Below, one piece after another: positions 59,806 through 64,000 of a stretch of 64,000 nucleotides of DNA (positions are counted from its first letter, which is position 1; the number at the start of each line of letters is the position of its first letter). Source of the DNA: Sphingopyxis sp. L1A2A (GTDB taxonomy: Bacteria > Pseudomonadota > Alphaproteobacteria > Sphingomonadales > Sphingomonadaceae); contig NZ_SCOT01000014.1 of NCBI RefSeq assembly GCF_005502465.1, forward strand, positions 21,987 through 85,986, in the 5' to 3' direction. The position numbers were made by a program, and so were the translations under genes. The notes under the pieces were generated by a model that was given only the letters and a program-made list of their open reading frames with translations, did no database searches and was not told the DNA's origin.

Positions 59806-60981
59806 ATGCTTTACCCGCGCTTGCTATCGGGGGGTATGACGGGGGTCTTTAACAGGTTGATCACGCGGATTTTTCCGCCGGTTCCACAGGATATTCGCGA
59901 CGATGTCGCGATCCTGCGCGCCAATCGTATCGAAACGCTGACCCCGATGCTGTTCCTGATGCTGGCGGCGACGACCCCGACCGCGATCTACGCCGGGGTC
60001 GCGACGGTACATCCGGTGATCCGCATCGGTTTCCCGGTGATCCTCGCCACCGCCGGTATCTTCGGCTTCCTGTTCCTGATGCACAATCGCGGGCGGCGGA
60101 TGAGCCCGCGCCGCGTGCGGCGCATGATCCGCGAAGCCAGCTGGGTGTCGGGCGTCACCGGATTGATGTGCAGCGTTTGGACGGTGACCAACTGGCTCGC
60201 CGCCCCTCCGGCAACGCACAGCTATTATGCGATGATCATGGCGATGGGGTCGCTTGCGACCGCCTATTGCCTGTCGTCGATCCGCTTTGCGACCTTCCTC
60301 AATCTGGGGGTCGGGCTGGCGCCGATCGCGCTGCTGATGCTGACGTCGGGGCATCCGCCCGAAATCGCCGCCGGTACCAGTCTGGTGATCGCAACGCTAT
60401 TCCTGCTCCGCATGGTGATCCAGCAGCACGGCCAGGTGATCGACCTGCTCGAACTGCAACGGCAGATGCGCGATCTGGCACACACCGACCCGCTCACCGG
60501 GCTTGCCAATCGCCGCGAATTCGACCTCCGGCTCGACCAGGAAATCGGGGCCGTGGGTCAGGATGGCCATTTTGCCATCGCGCTGCTCGACCTCAACGGT
60601 TTCAAACCGGTCAACGACCAGCATGGCCACGCGGTCGGCGATCTGTTGCTATGCGAAATCGCCGCGCGGCTGCGCCAGGCCTGCGGTCAGCATGCCGTCG
60701 TGGCGCGGCAGGGCGGCGACGAATTTGCGATCCTGGCGCCCGCCGGATCGCCATTGCTCGCCACCTCGCTCGCCGACCATATTCTCGCGGCGCTCGCCGC
60801 GCCCTATCGCATCGATGGCCGCCCGATCCGCGTCGGCGCCAGCATCGGCACCGCGCGCTGGCCTGATCATGGCCGCACCGCGCGCAAATTGTGCGAAGTC
60901 GCCGACACCGCGCTCTATGCGGCAAAGGCGATTGATCGCGACCAGACGTCGTCGGTCGAAAGCGTCGGCCGGGTGGCATAA
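59806..60981 (+). CDS. Membrane diguanylate cyclase (GGDEF)
   Basis: A 391-residue protein with an N-terminal membrane region (about six hydrophobic segments, 45-205), a short coiled coil and a GGDEF domain: DPLTGLANRREFD (228-240), DLNGFKPVNDQHGHAVGD and GGDEF at 303-307. The active site is complete but the inhibitory RxxD five residues upstream of GGDEF is missing (GQHA), so it is not product-inhibited in the usual way. Start at 59806 or at the second Met, 59836. Confidence 0.88.
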   Translation: MLYPRLLSGGMTGVFNRLITRIFPPVPQDIRDDVAILRANRIETLTPMLFLMLAATTPTAIYAGVATVHPVIRIGFPVILATAGIFGFLFLMHNRGRRMSPRRVRRMIREASWVSGVTGLMCSVWTVTNWLAAPPATHSYYAMIMAMGSLATAYCLSSIRFATFLNLGVGLAPIALLMLTSGHPPEIAAGTSLVIATLFLLRMVIQQHGQVIDLLELQRQMRDLAHTDPLTGLANRREFDLRLDQEIGAVGQDGHFAIALLDLNGFKPVNDQHGHAVGDLLLCEIAARLRQACGQHAVVARQGGDEFAILAPAGSPLLATSLADHILAALAAPYRIDGRPIRVGASIGTARWPDHGRTARKLCEVADTALYAAKAIDRDQTSSVESVGRVA

Positions 60982-61023
60982 GCATCGCTTGACCGTCCGC
61001 GGGGCGGTGGCCACACCGGTTGC

Positions 61024-63921
61024 ATGACCAAAAGCCTTGTCCGGCGCGCTTCGACCGCCCTGTCGCCCCTCGTCCTTCTCGCCGTTACCGCCGCGCCGGC
61101 CTTTGCCAAGGAAGCGTCGGCTCCCGCCGCCGCGGCAACGGCAGCGATCAACCCGCAGACCGCCGCGGCCAAGGCGTGGAACTTCGCCGCCAGCGATGTG
61201 CCGGTCGACTCCAACATCGTCTTTGGCGTGCTGCCCAACGGAATGAAATATGCGCTGCTGCAAAACAGCACGCCCAAGGACAGCGTCGTCCTGCGGATGC
61301 GCTTCGACGTCGGCAGCTTTGCCGAGGCCGACGACCAGCGCGGCCTCGCCCATTTCCTCGAACATATGGCATTCAACGGGTCGACCAACGTCCCCGAGGG
61401 TGAGATGATCAAGCTGCTCGAACGCAAGGGGCTGGCGTTTGGCGCCGACACCAACGCCTCGACCGGCTTTGACGAGACGATATACAAGCTCGACCTGCCC
61501 AATGCGTCGGACGACCTGATCGACACCGGGCTGATGCTGATGCGCGAGACGGGAAGCGAGCTGACCATCGATTCCGCCGCGGTCGACCGCGAGCGCGGGA
61601 TCATCCTGTCCGAACGCCGGGCGCGCGACACCTATCAATTGCGCAGCGTCATCGACCAGTTCGATTTCCAGATGCAGGGGATGACGGTCGCCAGCCGCAT
61701 CCCGGTCGGCACCGAAGAGGTGATCAAGACCGCCCCCGCGGCGCGGCTGCGCGACCTGTACGACCGTTATTACCGCCCTGAGCGCGCGACGCTGGTGATG
61801 GTCGGCGATTTCGACCCGGCGGCGGTCGAGGCCAAGATCAAGGCGCGCTTTGGCGACTGGCAGGGGCGCGGCCCCGCCGGCGGTGATCCCGACATCGGCA
61901 ATGTCGATTATCAGCGCGCCGCGGCGGCCGACGACTTCATCGACCCCGCGATCCAGGATTCGGTGACGATCGCCGCGTTCAAACCCTGGGTCGAAGAGGC
62001 CGATACCAAGGCGAAGCGCGCCCGCACGCTGGCCGAAGATGTCGGCGAGGGGATCGTCAGTCGCCGGCTGGCCAAAATCGCCTTGAACGAGGATTCGCCG
62101 ATCCTCGTCGGCTATTTCGCGGAAGCGGGCGGTTGGAAGGTCTTTGACCAGGTCACCGTCGGCGCCGTCGCCAAGGAGGGCGCGTGGAAAGAGGCGCTGG
62201 CGCTGATCGAACAGGAGCAGCGCCGCGCGATCGAACATGGCTTTACCCAGGCGGAGGTCAACGAGCAGCTGGCGAACCGCCGCACCGCGTTCAAAAATGC
62301 CGTCGCCGGGGTAACCACGCGGCGCAGCGATGCGCTCGCCGACGCACTGGTCACCGCGGCAAAGGGCGATTTTGTTTTTGTTCGCCCCGAAACGTCGCAG
62401 GCGCTGTTCGAGGCGACCGCGCCGTCACTGAGCGCCGCGGCGGTCACCGCGGCGTTCCGCCAGCGCATGACCGGCTTCGGCGCGCCGCTCGCGCGGGTGA
62501 CGGCGAAGGCACCGATCGCAGGCGGCACCGAAGCGATCCTTGGCGCGCTGCGCGCTTCGACGCAGGTCGCGGTGGCGGCACCGACGCAGGCCGCCAATGC
62601 CGCTTTCGCCTATGACAATTTCGGCACCCCCGGCAAAATCATCAGCGACGAGCGGGTCGAGGATCTCGGCATCCGCCGCATCCGCTTTGCCAATAATGTG
62701 ATGCTCAACATCAAGAAAACCGATTTTCAAAAGGACACCGTCTATCTGGCGCTGCGTGTCGACGGCGGCAACCTGCTCGCGACGCGCGACGATCCGACGC
62801 GGGTCGCGCTGGCGGGGTCGATGGTGCTTGGCGGGCTGGAGGCGCATAGCGTCGACGATCTGCGCTCGATCCTCGCGGGGCGGACGGTCAACCCCAGTTT
62901 CGGCAGCGGCAGCGATTTCTTCGGCGGCACCGCGACCAGCTCGCCGGGCGACTTCGCGCTTCAGGCAAAGCTGATGGCGGCCTTCCTGACCCATCCGGGC
63001 TATCGCGCCGATGGGCTGGCGCTGATCCGCCGCGTGCTGCCGCAGCAATATGCCGCGAACGACGCAACCCCGGCGGCGGTGCTTGGCCGCGACGCGGGGG
63101 GCATTCTCGCCAATGACGATCCGCGCGCGCAGACCCCGCCGCTGGCCAAGCTGATGACGCTCGACTGGGCGCAGCTGAAGCCGGTGGTCGCCGACAGTCT
63201 GGCCCATGGCGCGGTCGAAATCGGCGTCGTCGGCGACATCAACGAGGCGGCGGCGATTGCCGCGATTGCCGCCACCTTCGGGGCGCTGCCCGAACGCCGC
63301 GCCGCCTTCGACCCGCGCGCCGAAGCGCGCATCCGCGCCTTCGCGGCCGACCGCAGCGAGCGCACGCTGATCCATAAAGGGCCGGCCGAACAGGCCGAGC
63401 TGCGCGTCTATTGGCCGGCACGAGACGACAGCGATCTTGCCGAAGCGATGCGGCTCAACCTGCTGGCACGGGTGATGCAATTGAAGCTGACCGAGGAACT
63501 GCGCGAGAAGCTCGGCGAAAGCTACAGCCCCGGCGCCGCCGCCAGCCTGTCGGACGAGTTTCCGGGCTTTGGTCATGTCTTCGCCGCGAGCAATGTCGAT
63601 CACAAGGATCTGGCGACCACCCGCGCTGCGATCTTTGCGATCGCCAAGGAATTGCGCGACGCGCCCGTCGATGCCGACCTGCTCGACCGCGCGCGGCGGC
63701 CGCTGGTCGAAGCGATGACCAAGTCGCGGCGCGAAAACGCCTATTGGCTGAACTATGTCGCCGAGGCGACGAGCCAGGCCGACCGCCTAGACCGCAGCCG
63801 CAAGGGGATAGGCGAAGTCGAAGCCGCGACCCCCGCCGACCTGCAGGCGCTCGCGCGCCGCTATCTGGTCGACGGCAAGGCGCTGGTGATCAGGGCGGTG
63901 AGCGACAAGGCGGGGAAGTAG
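61024..63921 (+). CDS. M16-family metallopeptidase, secreted
   Basis: A 965-residue inverzincin peptidase. Signal peptide 1-28 (AFA-KEA). The zinc motif HxxEH is His110, Glu113, His114 (HFLEHMAFNG), with the distal Glu in DRERGIILSERRAR. Two M16 halves are present, as in pitrilysin-like single-chain forms. It should degrade peptides in the periplasm. It is 42 bp after the GGDEF gene. Confidence 0.9.
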   Translation: MTKSLVRRASTALSPLVLLAVTAAPAFAKEASAPAAAATAAINPQTAAAKAWNFAASDVPVDSNIVFGVLPNGMKYALLQNSTPKDSVVLRMRFDVGSFAEADDQRGLAHFLEHMAFNGSTNVPEGEMIKLLERKGLAFGADTNASTGFDETIYKLDLPNASDDLIDTGLMLMRETGSELTIDSAAVDRERGIILSERRARDTYQLRSVIDQFDFQMQGMTVASRIPVGTEEVIKTAPAARLRDLYDRYYRPERATLVMVGDFDPAAVEAKIKARFGDWQGRGPAGGDPDIGNVDYQRAAAADDFIDPAIQDSVTIAAFKPWVEEADTKAKRARTLAEDVGEGIVSRRLAKIALNEDSPILVGYFAEAGGWKVFDQVTVGAVAKEGAWKEALALIEQEQRRAIEHGFTQAEVNEQLANRRTAFKNAVAGVTTRRSDALADALVTAAKGDFVFVRPETSQALFEATAPSLSAAAVTAAFRQRMTGFGAPLARVTAKAPIAGGTEAILGALRASTQVAVAAPTQAANAAFAYDNFGTPGKIISDERVEDLGIRRIRFANNVMLNIKKTDFQKDTVYLALRVDGGNLLATRDDPTRVALAGSMVLGGLEAHSVDDLRSILAGRTVNPSFGSGSDFFGGTATSSPGDFALQAKLMAAFLTHPGYRADGLALIRRVLPQQYAANDATPAAVLGRDAGGILANDDPRAQTPPLAKLMTLDWAQLKPVVADSLAHGAVEIGVVGDINEAAAIAAIAATFGALPERRAAFDPRAEARIRAFAADRSERTLIHKGPAEQAELRVYWPARDDSDLAEAMRLNLLARVMQLKLTEELREKLGESYSPGAAASLSDEFPGFGHVFAASNVDHKDLATTRAAIFAIAKELRDAPVDADLLDRARRPLVEAMTKSRRENAYWLNYVAEATSQADRLDRSRKGIGEVEAATPADLQALARRYLVDGKALVIRAVSDKAGK

Positions 63922-63955
63922 TGGGCGTCCGCTAGCAACCGTTTGCAGGCATAAG

Positions 63956-64000
63956 TTCCTCCCCGGAACGGGGAGGGGGACCACCGACGGTGGTGGAGGG
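63956..64000. repeat. Partial dispersed repeat at the right edge
   Basis: TCCTCCCCGGAACGGGGAGGGGG and CCACCGACGGTGG are two adjacent hairpins of the same kind of element as at 16101-16212. The window ends inside it. Confidence 0.6.

Overview
The window is a contiguous piece of chromosome from a GC-rich alphaproteobacterium, most likely a sphingomonad (Sphingomonadales, Sphingopyxis-like). The evidence is a near-canonical CtrA cell-cycle regulator with a CtrA box and GANTC sites upstream, the rpsM-rpsK-rpoA-rplQ block, several secreted S9/M16/M28 peptidases, and dispersed palindromic repeats typical of that group. The genus is an inference. No rRNA, tRNA, insertion sequence, prophage or CRISPR array was seen. 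Almost all of the sequence is ordinary, tightly packed chromosomal coding DNA.

Layout. 1-7.4 kb: metabolic genes (HAD phosphatase, DUF2855, VIT transporter, SMP-30 lactonase, 2OG oxygenase, aldehyde dehydrogenase, a FolM/FolB-like pterin pair, GNAT). 7.5-9.9 kb: DUF1285-NudL-cca overlapping operon. 9.9-14 kb: GGDEF/EAL protein and parC. 14-16 kb: remnant of an M20 peptidase, then an acyltransferase/DUF1295/small-protein operon. 16.6-21.2 kb: IPNS-like oxygenase, EVE protein, PilZ protein, a SRAP paralogue without Cys2, arfB, an RluA-type synthase. 20.4-23.8 kb: DODA dioxygenase, azoreductase and pirin facing a divergent LysR gene. 24-24.7 kb: ctrA. 24.9-29.1 kb: PilZ protein, M28 peptidase, three secreted glycine-zipper proteins. 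29.3-33.5 kb: fRMsr and a secreted prolyl oligopeptidase, divergent from a 102-residue protein and a radical SAM enzyme. 33.5-36.4 kb: saccharopine-dehydrogenase-like, DUF4166 and GbsR/MarR operon, then an XRE regulator. 36.6-39.2 kb: alpha ribosomal operon. 39.4-42 kb: cysQ-like, pmbA and a membrane protein. 42.4-44.3 kb: a second secreted S9 peptidase. 44.4-52.3 kb: a long leftward run, proA-hyp-nadD-rsfS-rlmH-envC-ctpA-dsbB-coq7-hyp, mostly with overlapping ends. 52.4-64 kb: DUF3667, PhoD, an ArsR/SRPBCC/small membrane operon, enoyl-CoA hydratase, purC, ICMT-like, sterol desaturase-like, a diguanylate cyclase and an M16 peptidase.

Common threads: c-di-GMP signalling (two GGDEF proteins and two PilZ proteins), envelope proteolysis and cell-wall remodelling, and electrophile/quinone detoxification (LysR-pirin-azoreductase-DODA).

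The best candidate for something undescribed is the 102-aa protein plus radical SAM pair at 32.2-33.5 kb. The two reading frames are the same and are separated only by a UGA-C stop and one codon, behind an AT-rich leader. Other notable signals are a probably leaderless GbsR/MarR gene whose operator spans its start codon, tandem ArsR operators, a GANTC cluster before an S9 peptidase gene, a possible Shine-Dalgarno-masking hairpin before the ICMT gene, and start-site anomalies in both PilZ genes.
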